Positions 32,513 to 43,136 are shown, numbered from the stretch's first letter. The stretch is DNA of 64,000 bases from Bacillus aquiflavi (GCF_019915265.1 NZ_CP082780.1:1178001-1242000); one strand, 5' to 3'. Translations and numbers: made by a program. The notes: a model not told the origin generated them from the letters alone.

Positions 32513-34663
32513 ATGAGTAAAATGCGCGTTTATGAATACGCAAAAAAACAAAATATTTCAAGTAAAGATGTTATTGCAAAACTAAAAGAGATGAATATAG
32601 AGGTTTCTAACCATATGACCACCATTGACAATGAAACAATTCAAAAGCTTGATGGATTTTATCATAAGAAAAATGAAAACGAAGCAAAGACACAAAAACC
32701 GAAAAAATCCGAAGCGCAAAGTGTACAAAAAAATAACAGATCTTCGAAAAATAATCAAAATAGCAGTGTACGTGATGGGAAAAAAGATACACAATCAAAA
32801 GATCATAAAAATGTGAACAAACAAAAACATAAACAGAGAAAAAAGCAAAAGGGCAAGTCAAATGATCAAGCACAAAAAATGCAATCCCAACAAAAAAAGG
32901 AACAAGCGCTCCCACAAAAAATAACCTATAGTGAATCATTAACAGTTGCTGAATTAGCAAAAAAACTACATCGTGAGCCTTCTGAAGTGATCAAGAAGTT
33001 ATTTATGTTAGGCGTTATGACCACAATTAATCAAGAACTTGATAAAGATGCAATAGAATTAATTGCGGCCGAATATGATGTGGAAGTTGAGGAAGAAATA
33101 AAAATTGAAACAACAGATTTAGAGGTATACTTTACAGAAGATAATGAAGAGGATTTAGTTGAAAGACCTGCGGTTGTAACAATAATGGGTCATGTTGACC
33201 ACGAAAAAACAACAACACTTGACTCAATTAGAAATACGAAAGTAACAGCAGGTGAAGCAGGGGGAATTACACAACATATAGGGGCATATCAGGTTACCGT
33301 CGATGGTAAAAAAATCACCTTTTTAGATACGCCGGGACACGCTGCTTTTACAACAATGCGCGCTCGCGGGGCAAAGATCACTGATATTACAATTCTTGTT
33401 GTTGCAGCGGATGATGGTGTTATGCCGCAAACGATAGAGGCGATTAACCATGCCAAAGCAGCGGAAGTACCGATTATCGTTGCAGTCAACAAAATAGATA
33501 AACCAACTGCTAACAAAGATCGCGTCATGCAAGAGTTAACTGAGCACGGCTTAATCCCAGAAGACTGGGGCGGTGATACAATCTTCGTTCCAATTTCAGC
33601 TTTAACTGGAGAAGGAATTGACAATCTGCTTGAAATGATTTTGCTAGTTAGTGAAGTTGAAGAGCTGAAAGCAAACCCGAAAAGAAATGCAATGGGGACA
33701 GTTATTGAAGCCCAATTAGATAAAGGCCGTGGATCTGTTGCTACTTTATTAGTTCAAAATGGTACTTTGCATGTTGGGGACCCAATTGTTGTTGGAAATA
33801 CGTTTGGCCGTGTCAGAGCGATGATAAATGATATTGGCCGTCGTGTAAAAGAAGCTGGCCCATCAACACCTGTAGAAATTACGGGATTAAATGATGTTCC
33901 TCAAGCTGGTGATCGATTCGTTGTTTTTAAAGATGAAAAAACAGCAAGACAAATTGGAGAATCACGCTCTCAACAAGCAATTCAAGCACAGCGAAGTAAA
34001 AAAACCCGAGTTAGCCTCGACACTTTATTTGAGCATATGAAGCAAGGAGAAATGAAAGACTTAAACATCATTATTAAAGCAGATGTTCAAGGTTCTGTTG
34101 AAGCTCTTGCAGCAGCATTAGAAAAACTTGAAGTAGAAGGCGTAAAAATTAAAATTATTCATACGGCCGTAGGGGCAATTAATGAATCAGATATTACACT
34201 AGCAGCTGCTTCTAACGCTATTGTCATCGGTTTTAATGTTCGTCCAGACGTAAATGCTAAGCGTGCAGCAGAAGAAGAGGAAGTAGACGTACGGCTCCAC
34301 CGTATTATTTATAAAGTAATTGAAGAAATTGAAGCAGCAATGAAAGGAATGCTTGATCCTGAGTTTGAGGAAAAAGTAATTGGTCAAGTTGAAGTTCGTC
34401 AAACGTTTAAAGTATCTAAAGTTGGTACGATTGCTGGCTGTTATGTAACAGACGGAAAAATTACTCGAGATAGCGGCTTGCGCTTAATACGTGATGGCAT
34501 CGTTATTTTTGAAGGTGAAGTTGATACATTGAAACGCTTTAAAGATGACGCCAAAGAAGTTAGCCAAGGTTATGTGTGCGGGGTTACAATTAAAAACTAT
34601 AATGATATTAAAGAAGGCGACGTTATCGAGGCATATGTGATGGAGGAAATAGAACGTAAATGA
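32513..34663 (+). CDS. infB: Translation initiation factor IF-2 (P-loop glycine replaced)
   Basis: A 716-residue GTPase that places initiator tRNA on the 30S subunit. An N-terminal IF2_N domain, a Lys/Gln-rich linker (about 55-135) and a second IF2_N repeat precede the G domain. Its G1 motif reads [12 protein letters not shown]: the invariant Gly231 is Glu (GAA 33203-33205), and the usual T-T-L-L is T-T-T-L. G3 (D-T-P-G-H-A-A-F) and G4 (N-K-I-D-K) are normal. The rest of domains II-IV is well conserved. Loss of that glycine should abolish GTP use, so a local sequence error must be considered. Confidence 0.95.
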   Translation: MSKMRVYEYAKKQNISSKDVIAKLKEMNIEVSNHMTTIDNETIQKLDGFYHKKNENEAKTQKPKKSEAQSVQKNNRSSKNNQNSSVRDGKKDTQSKDHKNVNKQKHKQRKKQKGKSNDQAQKMQSQQKKEQALPQKITYSESLTVAELAKKLHREPSEVIKKLFMLGVMTTINQELDKDAIELIAAEYDVEVEEEIKIETTDLEVYFTEDNEEDLVERPAVVTIMGHVDHEKTTTLDSIRNTKVTAGEAGGITQHIGAYQVTVDGKKITFLDTPGHAAFTTMRARGAKITDITILVVAADDGVMPQTIEAINHAKAAEVPIIVAVNKIDKPTANKDRVMQELTEHGLIPEDWGGDTIFVPISALTGEGIDNLLEMILLVSEVEELKANPKRNAMGTVIEAQLDKGRGSVATLLVQNGTLHVGDPIVVGNTFGRVRAMINDIGRRVKEAGPSTPVEITGLNDVPQAGDRFVVFKDEKTARQIGESRSQQAIQAQRSKKTRVSLDTLFEHMKQGEMKDLNIIIKADVQGSVEALAAALEKLEVEGVKIKIIHTAVGAINESDITLAAASNAIVIGFNVRPDVNAKRAAEEEEVDVRLHRIIYKVIEEIEAAMKGMLDPEFEEKVIGQVEVRQTFKVSKVGTIAGCYVTDGKITRDSGLRLIRDGIVIFEGEVDTLKRFKDDAKEVSQGYVCGVTIKNYNDIKEGDVIEAYVMEEIERK

Positions 34664-34941
34664 TCATCGGTTCCGCCGTATGTGAGCTAATCATTTATAA
34701 TGCTCACTCATTAAAAGAAAAACGTGCTGTTTTGCAAGGCATTCTAACAAGACTTAAAGAGAAGTTTAATATTGCCATCGCGGAAGTAGATCATCAGAAT
34801 GTATGGCAGCGAACAACAATTGCTGTTTGTTCGGTATCATCTAGTAAAGTCCAGGTTGAGAAAGAATTGCAAAGGGTATTTAACTTCATTGATTCATTTC
34901 CTGAAGTAGAGCGCACGATGACGGAAATTGAATGGCTTTAA
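34660..34941 (+). CDS. ylxP: DUF503 family protein YlxP
   Basis: A 93-residue protein of conserved but unclear function. It has the family segments [11 protein letters not shown] and [14 protein letters not shown]. Its ATG overlaps the infB stop (ATGA), which implies translational coupling. Proximity to infB and rbfA suggests a ribosome-linked role; that is inference from context only. Confidence 0.92.
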   Translation: MIIGSAVCELIIYNAHSLKEKRAVLQGILTRLKEKFNIAIAEVDHQNVWQRTTIAVCSVSSSKVQVEKELQRVFNFIDSFPEVERTMTEIEWL

Positions 34942-34958
34942 AAACGAGGTGATAAATG

Positions 34959-35318
34959 ATGAGCCTTAGAGCTAATCGAGTTGGAGAACAAATGAAGAAA
35001 GAGTTAGGTGCGATCATTAGCCAGAAAATTAAAGATCCGCGTGTCGGCTTTGTGACCGTTACAGATGTTCAAGTAACTGGCGATCTTCAACAAGCAAAAG
35101 TTTATATTTCAGTACTAGGTGACAAAGAGGAAAAAGAGAACACATTAAAAGGATTAACAAAAGCAAAAGGGTTTATCCGAACTGAAATAGGACAGCGAAT
35201 TCGACTTCGTAAAACACCAGAAATCATCTTTGAATTTGACGAATCAATTGATTATGGTAACCGCATCGAAACATTGCTCGATCAAATTCATGAAGAAGAA
35301 AAGGGAAAAGATCACTAA
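34959..35318 (+). CDS. rbfA: Ribosome-binding factor A
   Basis: A 119-residue KH-like protein required for 16S rRNA 5'-end maturation and cold growth. It begins [12 protein letters not shown] and contains [12 protein letters not shown] and [13 protein letters not shown]. Two ATGs occur in tandem (34956 and 34959); the second has better spacing from AGGTGAT and matches B. subtilis. A strong terminator follows. Confidence 0.96.
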   Translation: MSLRANRVGEQMKKELGAIISQKIKDPRVGFVTVTDVQVTGDLQQAKVYISVLGDKEEKENTLKGLTKAKGFIRTEIGQRIRLRKTPEIIFEFDESIDYGNRIETLLDQIHEEEKGKDH

Positions 35319-35320
35319 AC

Positions 35321-35356
35321 AAAATGGATAGACTATTTCGTCTATCCATTTTTTAC
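35321..35356 (+). terminator. Intrinsic terminator after rbfA
   Basis: AAAATGGATAGA (35321-35332) pairs with TCTATCCATTTT (35341-35352), followed by more T residues. It closes the rimP-to-rbfA operon. Confidence 0.88.
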
Positions 35357-35393
35357 GAAAATTTTATATTAATAAAGAATGAGAGTGAAAAAA

Positions 35394-36311
35394 TTGGAAG
35401 GAATCTTACCTTTATATAAGCCAAAAGGCATGACGTCTCACGATTGTGTTTTTAAGCTGCGGAAATTGCTAAAAATAAAAAAAATTGGCCATACAGGTAC
35501 ATTAGATCCTAATGTAGACGGAGTACTGCCAATTTGCATAGGCAGAGCGACAAAGGTAGCCGAATTTATGACTAGTACGGAAAAAGCCTACGAAGGTGAG
35601 GTAACGATTGGAACAGCAACAACAACTGAGGATGCTTCTGGCGAAATAATTGCTTCAAAAAAAGTGAATAAAGCTTTTACGAGAAGAGAAATATTAACTG
35701 TTTTAGACAGTTTAACTGGTATAATTGAACAAACACCGCCAATGTATTCAGCTGTTAAAGTAAATGGAAAACGCCTTTATGAATATGCACGTAAAGGAAT
35801 TGAAGTGAAACGTCCAACTAGAAAAGTACATATTTATTCTTTACAATTACTTGACGATCAAGAACTTTTTAATGAAGATGAGTTTTCCTTTAAATTCCGA
35901 GTGAATTGCAGTAAAGGTACATACGTAAGAACATTAGCAGTTATGATTGGTGAACGGTTAGGCTATCCAGCCCATATGTCTCTTCTTACTCGAATAAAAG
36001 CAGCGACATTTGAACTAAAGGACTGTCTCACTTTTGATCAAGTTGAACAAAGCATTGAGACAGGTAATTTTGTTCATCAGTTATTTCCGCTTGAAAAAGG
36101 TATTTCTCATTTGCCGAAATATAAGATAAGTGATAAAGTAGCAGAGAAAGTAAGGAACGGAGCAATTTTACCTACTCCGACACAATTTGAACATCAAGAC
36201 GAGCCTATCGTTGTCGAAACAAATAATGGGCTTGCGATTGCTATTTATATAAAGCATCCGCGAAAAACCGGTTGCATCAAACCGTTAAAAGTATTGCGGA
36301 ATGATATATAA
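35394..36311 (+). CDS. truB: tRNA pseudouridine-55 synthase TruB
   Basis: A roughly 305-residue enzyme that makes pseudouridine 55 in the T-loop of tRNAs. The catalytic aspartate is in G-H-T-G-T-L-D-P. The motif P-P-M-Y-S-A-V-K-V-N-G-K-R-L-Y and C-S-K-G-T-Y-V-R-T-L are also present. The start is uncertain. TTG 35394 gives M-E-G-I-L-P-L-Y-K-P, which lines up with the family, and has a GAGAGTGA upstream. ATG 35379 in the same frame lacks a ribosome binding site. No promoter is obvious after the rbfA terminator, so readthrough is likely. Confidence 0.93.
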   Translation: MEGILPLYKPKGMTSHDCVFKLRKLLKIKKIGHTGTLDPNVDGVLPICIGRATKVAEFMTSTEKAYEGEVTIGTATTTEDASGEIIASKKVNKAFTRREILTVLDSLTGIIEQTPPMYSAVKVNGKRLYEYARKGIEVKRPTRKVHIYSLQLLDDQELFNEDEFSFKFRVNCSKGTYVRTLAVMIGERLGYPAHMSLLTRIKAATFELKDCLTFDQVEQSIETGNFVHQLFPLEKGISHLPKYKISDKVAEKVRNGAILPTPTQFEHQDEPIVVETNNGLAIAIYIKHPRKTGCIKPLKVLRNDI

Positions 36312-36373
36312 TCATATACAAGCAAGGCTGTTTTATAAAGTAAAATGCCATGTCAGAAAAGGTGAGTATAGTC

Positions 36374-37327
36374 ATGCAGGTCATTACATTACATCATCCA
36401 CATCATTTAAACAAACAAGAGCTTCCTTCACTCGTAATGGCTTTAGGTTTTTTTGATGGTGTCCATTTAGGGCATAGAAAGGTAATCGGTGAAGCGCAAG
36501 CATATGCAAAATCTTACGGGTTAAAGAGTGCAGTTATGACATTTGACCCTCACCCATCAGTCGTCCTTGGTAAAGAAACAAAGCATGTTCATTACATAAC
36601 ACCAATTAACGACAAAATTAAATTAATTGAAGAAATGGGTATTCATTATTTATTTATCATCCATTTCAGTCAACAATTTGCTAACTTACTTCCACAACAA
36701 TTTATTGACCAATATATTATCGGGTTAAATGTGAAACATGTAGTTTCTGGATTCGATTATACATATGGCCGAATGGGGAAGGGAACTACTGAGACGATGC
36801 CGTTTCATTCACGAGATAAATTTACGCAATCAATCGTTCCTAAATTAACGAGGGGAGACGCTAAAATAAGCTCCACGTTAATTCGTTCCTATATTCGTGA
36901 AGGAAAGTTAGCGGAGTTACCGAAATTGCTCGGTCGCTATTATACCGTTACAGGAACAGTTGTTAACGGTGATAAAAGAGGAAGAAAACTAGGCTTTCCT
37001 ACGGCAAATATTCGTTTAAATAATGATTATATTATTCCTCCAATCGGTGTATATGCAGTACGAATTTTTGTAGATGGTTCGCGGTATGAAGGGGTTTGTA
37101 ATGTAGGATATACCCCAACCTTCAAAGATCAATCAGCAGACAAACAACCTACAATTGAAGTTCATATATTAAATTTTAATAAAGAAATTTATTTGAAAAC
37201 AGTGAAAATAGAGTGGCATACATATATACGCAAAGAGCAAAAGTTTTCAGATGTGCAGCAATTAATTAAACAAATAGATCGAGATAAACAAACAGCTATT
37301 GACTATTTTGAAAAAAATAGCTGTTAG
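36374..37327 (+). CDS. ribF: Bifunctional riboflavin kinase / FAD synthetase
   Basis: A 317-residue enzyme that makes FMN and FAD from riboflavin (called ribC in B. subtilis). The N-terminal nucleotidyltransferase half has G-F-F-D-G-V-H-L-G-H and an I-S-S-T motif. The C-terminal kinase half has G-D-K-R-G-R-K-L-G-F-P-T-A-N and E-V-H-I-L-N-F-N. ATG 36374 follows AAAAGGTGAG; the frame opens at 36350. Confidence 0.96.
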   Translation: MQVITLHHPHHLNKQELPSLVMALGFFDGVHLGHRKVIGEAQAYAKSYGLKSAVMTFDPHPSVVLGKETKHVHYITPINDKIKLIEEMGIHYLFIIHFSQQFANLLPQQFIDQYIIGLNVKHVVSGFDYTYGRMGKGTTETMPFHSRDKFTQSIVPKLTRGDAKISSTLIRSYIREGKLAELPKLLGRYYTVTGTVVNGDKRGRKLGFPTANIRLNNDYIIPPIGVYAVRIFVDGSRYEGVCNVGYTPTFKDQSADKQPTIEVHILNFNKEIYLKTVKIEWHTYIRKEQKFSDVQQLIKQIDRDKQTAIDYFEKNSC

Positions 37328-37329
37328 GC

Positions 37330-37358
37330 TTGCATTTTAGAAAAAAAAGTTGTATTCT
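37330..37358 (+). promoter_or_regulatory. Probable sigma-A promoter of rpsO
   Basis: TTGCAT (37330-37335), 17 bases, TATTCT (37353-37358). It starts just after the ribF stop and would give a leader of about 85 bases. Confidence 0.5.
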
Positions 37359-37387
37359 TATAAACGTACAAAAAGAACCATTGCTTG

Positions 37388-37411
37388 GCAAAGCGATTCA
37401 CCAACGCTTGC
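37388..37411 (+). promoter_or_regulatory. Hairpin in the rpsO leader (candidate S15 autoregulatory site)
   Basis: GCAAAGCG pairs with CGCTTGC, with one unpaired A, around ATTCACCAA. S15 represses its own mRNA through leader structures in several bacteria; that role here is inferred from position. Confidence 0.35.
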
Positions 37412-37448
37412 TCGGTAATTGGGGATCTAAAAATAGGAGGTGAAACGG

Positions 37449-37718
37449 ATGGCAATCACTCAAGAGCGTAAAAAAGAACTGATTAATGAATTCAAAACTC
37501 ATGAGAACGATACTGGTTCTCCTGAAGTTCAAATTGCTGTCCTTACTGAGCAAATTAATAATTTGAACGAACATTTACGTACTCATAAGAAAGACCATCA
37601 TTCACGTCGCGGTCTTATGAAAATGGTAGGTAAACGCCGAAATTTGTTAACCTATCTGCGTAACAATGACGTACAACGTTACCGTGTGTTAATTAACAAA
37701 CTGGGTTTACGTCGATAG
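37449..37718 (+). CDS. rpsO: 30S ribosomal protein S15
   Basis: An 89-residue primary rRNA-binding protein that contacts 16S helix h22 and bridges to the 50S subunit. It has the hallmark [14 protein letters not shown] and D-H-H-S-R-R-G-L segments. ATG 37449 follows AGGAGGTG; the frame extends nine bases upstream. pnp follows as usual. Confidence 0.98.
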   Translation: MAITQERKKELINEFKTHENDTGSPEVQIAVLTEQINNLNEHLRTHKKDHHSRRGLMKMVGKRRNLLTYLRNNDVQRYRVLINKLGLRR

Positions 37719-37725
37719 TCTTCAG

Positions 37726-37750
37726 AAGCGGGATTACTCCCGCTTTTTTA
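37726..37750 (+). terminator. Intrinsic terminator after rpsO
   Basis: AGCGGGA (37727-37733) pairs with TCCCGCT (37738-37744) around TTAC, followed by a T run. Confidence 0.88.
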
Positions 37751-37894
37751 TTAGCAAAAAAATAGTCTAACTTAATATTTTTTTATACATATTAAATCAC
37801 TATTTTAATCATCCGCTTTTTTGTGCATACTAGTAATAGCACCGCTATTTTTTCGTTTGTCAATTCACCTAACCATCACGGCCACGGATGGAAT

Positions 37895-37922
37895 TTTACT
37901 TTATATAGGCAGATGATAAAAT
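37895..37922 (+). promoter_or_regulatory. Possible promoter of pnp
   Basis: TTTACT (37895-37900), 16 bases and TAAAAT (37917-37922), with TGA before the -10 box. The 335-base rpsO-pnp gap also holds the rpsO terminator and an AT-rich hairpin (TTTAAGTGTT with AACGCTTAAA, 37998-38019) near the pnp start. I see no gene in it. Confidence 0.4.
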
Positions 37923-38053
37923 GTTATGATATTTATGATAGAATGGCTGTTTTTTAGTGCAAACTAACACACATGATTCAGACAGCTATAAGGAAGGTTT
38001 AAGTGTTGTAACGCTTAAATTTCTAGTGTACTCAGGTAGAGAGGGGTTAAAGA

Positions 38054-40162
38054 ATGGAACAAGATAAGCATAGCTATTCCTTACAATGGGCTGGACGGGA
38101 GCTTAGTGTTGAAGTAGGACAATTGGCAAAACAAGCGAACGGAGCAGTATTAGTCCGTTATGGTGATACAGTTGTGTTAAGCACTGCTACTGCATCAAAA
38201 GAAGCAAAAAATGTTGATTTCTTTCCATTAACTGTGAACTATGAAGAGCGTCTTTACGCCGTTGGAAAAATTCCAGGTGGCTTTATTAAACGTGAAGGAC
38301 GGCCAAGTGAAAAGGCAATTTTAGCAAGCCGTCTAATTGATAGACCAATTCGACCTTTGTTTGCTGACGGATTCCGAAATGAAGTCCAAGTAATTAGTAT
38401 GGTAATGAGTGTTGACCAAGATTGCTCCTCGGAAATGGCAGCAATGTTTGGTTCTTCATTAGCATTATCTGTTTCAGATATACCATTTGAAGGGCCAATT
38501 GCTGGTGTAATTGTTGGACGTGTAAATAATGATTTTGTCATTAATCCAACTGTTGAAGAGTTAGAACAGAGCGATATGCATTTAACAGTTGCAGGGACAA
38601 AAGATGCAATCAATATGGTTGAAGCTGGTGCTGAAGAGGTCCCTGAAGAAGTAATGCTAGAAGCTATAATGTTCGGTCATGAAGAGATTAAGCGTTTAAT
38701 TGAATTTCAAGAAAGAATTGTCGCTGAAATTGGAAAAGAAAAAATGAATATTGAGTTATTTGAACTGGATCAGGAATTAGAAAACTCAATTCGTGGCATT
38801 TGTGAACAAGATATGATTCGTGCAATTCAAACACAAGAAAAACATGCACGTGAAGATGCCATCCAAGCAGTAAAAGATAACGTCATTTCAAAGTATGAAG
38901 AAGAATCCGAAATGGATGAAGAGCAATTAAAACAAGTTGCACAAATACTAGACAAAATTGTAAAAGAAGAAGTTCGTCGCTTAATTACAGTGGAAAAAAT
39001 CCGTCCTGACGGAAGAAAATGTGATGAAATTCGTCCTCTTTCATCAGACGTTAATTTATTACCGAGAACACATGGTTCAGGTTTATTTACACGCGGACAA
39101 ACTCAAGCCCTTAGCGTTTGTACTTTAGGTGCACTAGGAGATGTACAAATTTTAGATGGACTTGGCATTGAGGAAGAAAAACGTTTTATGCATCACTATA
39201 ATTTCCCGTCCTTCAGTGTTGGAGAAACAGGTCCAATTAGAGGGCCGGGTCGCCGAGAAATTGGCCACGGTGCTTTAGGAGAACGTGCTTTGGAGCCGAT
39301 TATTCCATCTGAAAAAGACTTCCCATATACCATACGTCTCGTTTCTGAAGTTCTTGAATCAAACGGTTCAACATCTCAGGCGAGTATTTGTGCAAGCACT
39401 CTTGCAATGATGGATGCTGGAGTTCCGATAAAAGCCCCTGTTGCTGGGATTGCAATGGGACTTGTTAAAACAGGAGAACATTATACCATTTTAACAGATA
39501 TTCAAGGAATGGAAGATTTCCTTGGGGATATGGATTTTAAAGTCGCAGGTACAGCTAAAGGCGTTACCGCGTTGCAAATGGACATAAAAATCGCGGGTTT
39601 GTCACGTGAAATTCTCAAAGAGGCACTTGAACAAGCGAAAAAAGGCCGCATGCAAATATTAGATCATATGCTTACCACAATTTCAGAACCTAAAAAAGAA
39701 CTGTCAAAGTATGCTCCAAAAATATTAACAATGACAATTAATCCTGATAAAATTCGTGATGTCATTGGACCTAGCGGTAAACAAATTAATAAAATTATTG
39801 AAGAAACTGGCGTGAAAATTGATATAGAACAAGATGGAACAATCTTTATTTCCTCTGTAAACCAGGAAATGAACGAAAAGGCAAAGAAAATTATTGAAGA
39901 TCTCGTTCGTGAAGTCGAACCAGGTCAAGTTTATTTAGGTAAAGTAAAAAGAATTGAGAAATTCGGTGCTTTCGTAGAAATTTTTAACGGCAAAGATGGA
40001 CTTGTACATATTTCCGAGCTTGCAGAACAACGAGTTGGTAAAGTTGAGGATGTTGTAAAAGTCGGTGATGAAATCCTTGTGAAAGTAATGGAGATTGATA
40101 AACAAGGAAGAGTGAACCTTTCCCGTAAAGCAGTTCTAAAAGAACAAAGCCAAAAAGGCTAA
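38054..40162 (+). CDS. pnp: Polyribonucleotide nucleotidyltransferase (PNPase)
   Basis: A 702-residue phosphorolytic 3'-5' exoribonuclease, central to RNA decay. Two RNase PH domains flank an alpha-helical domain. The second PH core has the [17 protein letters not shown] region, and [18 protein letters not shown] carries the catalytic aspartates. A KH domain ([12 protein letters not shown]) and a C-terminal S1 domain follow. AGAGGGG precedes the ATG. Length matches the family. Confidence 0.98.
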   Translation: MEQDKHSYSLQWAGRELSVEVGQLAKQANGAVLVRYGDTVVLSTATASKEAKNVDFFPLTVNYEERLYAVGKIPGGFIKREGRPSEKAILASRLIDRPIRPLFADGFRNEVQVISMVMSVDQDCSSEMAAMFGSSLALSVSDIPFEGPIAGVIVGRVNNDFVINPTVEELEQSDMHLTVAGTKDAINMVEAGAEEVPEEVMLEAIMFGHEEIKRLIEFQERIVAEIGKEKMNIELFELDQELENSIRGICEQDMIRAIQTQEKHAREDAIQAVKDNVISKYEEESEMDEEQLKQVAQILDKIVKEEVRRLITVEKIRPDGRKCDEIRPLSSDVNLLPRTHGSGLFTRGQTQALSVCTLGALGDVQILDGLGIEEEKRFMHHYNFPSFSVGETGPIRGPGRREIGHGALGERALEPIIPSEKDFPYTIRLVSEVLESNGSTSQASICASTLAMMDAGVPIKAPVAGIAMGLVKTGEHYTILTDIQGMEDFLGDMDFKVAGTAKGVTALQMDIKIAGLSREILKEALEQAKKGRMQILDHMLTTISEPKKELSKYAPKILTMTINPDKIRDVIGPSGKQINKIIEETGVKIDIEQDGTIFISSVNQEMNEKAKKIIEDLVREVEPGQVYLGKVKRIEKFGAFVEIFNGKDGLVHISELAEQRVGKVEDVVKVGDEILVKVMEIDKQGRVNLSRKAVLKEQSQKG

Positions 40163-40177
40163 GTAAAAGTAAACGGT

Positions 40178-40204
40178 AAGTCAGGGGGAACCCCTGGCTT
40201 TTTA
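40178..40204 (+). terminator. Intrinsic terminator after pnp
   Basis: AAGTCAGGGG (40178-40187) pairs with CCCCTGGCTT (40191-40200), with T residues following. Confidence 0.8.
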
Positions 40205-40306
40205 TATGACCATTCCGATTACGATCATCATGCTGATTATAATATGAGATCCTTCGTTCTACCTTGTCCTTCTTACACATACTTTGTAGAGAAGGAGGAA
40301 GGAAGA

Positions 40307-41308
40307 ATGAAAAAACAATTACTACAAATAAATATTATTGCATTTATATTAATTTTATCATGGTGGACGTTAGAAAATCCGTTAACTGAACAATATTTAG
40401 GGCAACTTAAAACTAAAACAGCAGCCTCTATGAACAAAAAAGAACCTTTATTTCAAAAAATAAATGAAAAAGCAAAAATGTATAAAATTCTTCCTCAAGA
40501 TGCTAAAATTGATCGTGTCTGGAAAGGGATCCCCGGATACAATGGACTTGCAGTTGATGTAGAAAAATCTTATGAAAAAATGAAAGAAGAAGGCAAATTT
40601 AATGAAAGTAAACTTATTTATAAGCAGCTTGAACCGAAAGTTAAGTTAAAAGACTTACCCCCCACGGCTATTTATAAAGGCCATCCAGACAAGCCGATGG
40701 TAAGCTTTCTCATTAATGTTGCATGGGGAAATGAACATCTATCAAGTATGCTATTAGTGTTAAAAAAGCATAACGTGAAAGCAAGCTTTTTTTTAGAAGG
40801 ACGGTGGGTAAAAGAAAACCCTGAGCTTGCAAAAATGATTGCTGATGCTGGTCATGAAATCGGCAACCATTCTTACTCCCATCCTGATATGAAGAAGTTA
40901 TCTTCGCATCAAATTAAGGAAGAAATAGAAAAAACGAATAAAGTAATAAAAGCAACAACCGGTAAAACAGTAAAATGGTTTGCTCCTCCAAGCGGAAGTT
41001 ATCGGGATGAGGTTGTTCATATTGCTGCAGATATGGGATTAGGGACAGTGATGTGGAGTGTTGACACGATAGATTGGCAAAAACCGTCTCCACCATTTTT
41101 AATTAATAGAGTAGTTTCAAAAGTTCATAACGGTGCCATGATTTTAATGCATCCGACAGAACCGACAGCAAAAGCTTTAAATCAACTTATTATTGAGCTT
41201 AAAGAAAAAGATCTGCAAATTGATACTGTTTCTCAATTGCTAAGTGAAGAACGGATTATAACAAGTAAAAGTGCTCAATCGGACATTTGTAATGGTCATA
41301 ATGAATAA
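40307..41308 (+). CDS. ylxY: Sporulation-associated polysaccharide deacetylase homologue YlxY
   Basis: A 333-residue protein with an N-terminal membrane anchor (about residues 7-22) and a NodB-like domain from about residue 125. Motif 2, G-H-E-I-G-N-H-S-Y-S-H-P, is present. In the place of the T-F-D-D motif 1 it has I-N-V-A-W-G-N-E, so the catalytic base pair is missing. The later motif M-I-L-M-H-P is near normal. This is typical of the YlxY family and suggests binding or altered chemistry. ATG 40307 follows GGAGGAAGGAAG. Confidence 0.92.
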   Translation: MKKQLLQINIIAFILILSWWTLENPLTEQYLGQLKTKTAASMNKKEPLFQKINEKAKMYKILPQDAKIDRVWKGIPGYNGLAVDVEKSYEKMKEEGKFNESKLIYKQLEPKVKLKDLPPTAIYKGHPDKPMVSFLINVAWGNEHLSSMLLVLKKHNVKASFFLEGRWVKENPELAKMIADAGHEIGNHSYSHPDMKKLSSHQIKEEIEKTNKVIKATTGKTVKWFAPPSGSYRDEVVHIAADMGLGTVMWSVDTIDWQKPSPPFLINRVVSKVHNGAMILMHPTEPTAKALNQLIIELKEKDLQIDTVSQLLSEERIITSKSAQSDICNGHNE

Positions 41309-41347
41309 ATAAGAGTTTCAATATGTAGTTGGACAGGAGGAATACTT

Positions 41348-42602
41348 TTGATAAAAAAATATACATGTCAAAACGGTGTAAGAGTTGTGCTAGAAAATAT
41401 TCCTACCGTTCGCTCCGTTGCAATTGGAGTATGGATAATGACAGGATCTAGAAATGAAAATATGAATAATAATGGAATTTCACATTTTTTGGAGCACATG
41501 TTTTTTAAAGGGACAAAAAAGAGAAATGCAAGGGAAATTGCAGAATCATTTGATAGTATAGGGGGTCAAGTAAACGCTTTTACATCTAAGGAATATACGT
41601 GCTACTATGCAAAGGTATTAGATAATCACGCCGAACTTGCTTTAGAAATATTAGCGGATATGTTCTTTAATTCAACATTTGTTGAAGATGAGTTAAATAA
41701 AGAGAAAAAAATGTTGTTTTTGAAGAAATTAAAATGTATGAAGAGAAGATACCCCCTGATGATATTGTGCATGATTTATTAAGCAAAGCAGTGTATGAAA
41801 ATCATTCTCTCGGGTTTCCGATTTTAGGAACAGAGGAAACATTACACTCTTTCAAAGGCGAAAACGTTTAAAGGAATATATGTTTCAAAATTATACACCT
41901 GATAATGTTGTTATTTCTATTGCGGGTAATGTTAATGACACATTTATTAAAAGAGTTGAGGAATATTTTGGTTCATATGAGGGAGGGGAAAATCCCCAAC
42001 CGTCTGAAATACCATCGTTCCATATAAACCGTATCGCACGCAAAAAAGAAACTGAACAAGCACATTTATGTATTGGATTTGAAGGGTTGCCGATAGGTCA
42101 CGATGATATATATAGTTTCATTGTCCTAAACAATATTTTAGGCGGAAGTATGAGCAGCCGCCTGTTCCAAGAAGTCAGAGAACAACGTGGTCTAGCTTAT
42201 TCTGTGTTCTCATACCACTCATCTTTTCAAGATAATGGGATTGTGACGTTTTACGGCGGTACAGGTGTGAATCAATTAAATATGCTTTTCGATACAATTC
42301 AAGAAACACTACACAAATTAAAACAAGATGGAGTTACTGAAAAAGAACTGATTAATAGTAAAGAACAGTTAAAAGGCAGCCTCATGCTTAGTCTTGAAAG
42401 CACCAATAGCAGAATGAGCCGAAACGGAAAGAACGAATTGCTGTTAAAACGCCATCGTACACTTGATGAAATTGTTGAGTATATTGATAAAGTAACGAAA
42501 GAGAGCGTTGATCATTTAGCTAAAACAATTTTTACCGATCAATATTCAGCAGCTCTTATTAGTCCGGATGGAAAATTACCAAATAATATGATGACTAAAT
42601 AA
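41348..42602 (+). pseudogene. mlpA: M16 zinc peptidase MlpA (YmxG), broken by two frameshifts
   Basis: A processing-peptidase-like protein linked to sporulation-gene regulation in B. subtilis. TTG 41348 follows GGACAGGAGG. The inverted zinc motif H-F-L-E-H is in S-H-F-L-E-H-M-F-F-K-G-T. The first frameshift is in an A7 run at 41705-41711 (eight As would restore K-N-V-V-F-E-E-I-K-M-Y). The second is at 41868-41874, where GTTTAAAG lacks one T (GTTTTAAAG restores V-L-K-E-Y-M). The third frame runs to 42602 and carries G-G-S-M-S-S-R-L-F-Q-E-V-R-E-Q-R-G-L-A-Y. All domains are present once the two bases are restored. Confidence 0.88.
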
Positions 42603-42660
42603 GTCTGTATTTATATATAGCAAGAGTTTGTAAGACAAAGTCAACAATTAAAGCAACTTC

Positions 42661-42776
42661 CTTAGATTGGTCAAAAACGCTTGCCAGTCGAGGCGCGTAG
42701 CATAGATGCATTCGTTCATTAGCTTACAACGAATTGCAAGTAACAAAGAATGCGAGCGTTTGTCATCAGTTTGAAG
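42661..42776 (+). repeat. Dispersed structured intergenic repeat, copy D
   Basis: A full-length copy with the CGCTTGCCAGTCGAGGCGC core. The inner stem is AAACGCTTG (42675-42683) with CGAGCGTTT (42753-42761), nine pairs including one G-U. The outer stem is CTTAGATTG with CAGTTTGAAG, with one bulge. It is flanked by the same 13 bases, CTGTATTTATATA, at 42605-42617 and 42778-42790. Confidence 0.78.
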
Positions 42777-42800
42777 CCTGTATTTATATACAGGTATTTT
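42777..42800 (+). terminator. Terminator after mlpA, abutting repeat copy D
   Basis: CCTGTAT (42777-42783) pairs with ATACAGG (42788-42794), then TATTTTT. The upstream duplicate at 42605 has lost the second arm. Confidence 0.65.
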
Positions 42801-42884
42801 TGGCTTTTATAACAAATATCTATTCTAAACTTGGACGATAAAAATAAACTAAAGTATGGAGGGTGATAAGGGAGGGGTTTGATA

Positions 42885-43136
42885 ATGAAATTAAGTGAAT
42901 TGAGCGGCAAGGAAATTGTTGATGTAAAAAGAGCAGAACGGCTTGGTATGCTTGGACAAACTGACCTCGAGATTAATGCAAATACTGGTGAGATACAAGC
43001 ACTGCTTATCCCAACAGGAAAATGGTTCGGATTTCGCAAGCAGCAAGGTGAAGAAATTCGTGTCCCATGGAAACATATAAAAAAAATTGGTTCAGATATG
43101 ATTATTATTGATATGAATGATGAAGGAACAGTTTAA
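42885..43136 (+). CDS. ymxH: PRC-barrel protein of the YlmC/YmxH sporulation family
   Basis: An 83-residue single-domain PRC-barrel protein. It has S-E-L-S-G-K-E-I-V-D-V-K-R-A-E-R-L-G at the start and I-P-T-G-K-W-F-G-F-R and V-P-W-K-H-I-K-K-I-G later. ATG 42885 follows GGGAGGGG; a TTG two codons upstream is less likely. It sits between mlpA and dpaA as in B. subtilis. Its biochemical role is unknown. Confidence 0.92.
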   Translation: MKLSELSGKEIVDVKRAERLGMLGQTDLEINANTGEIQALLIPTGKWFGFRKQQGEEIRVPWKHIKKIGSDMIIIDMNDEGTV

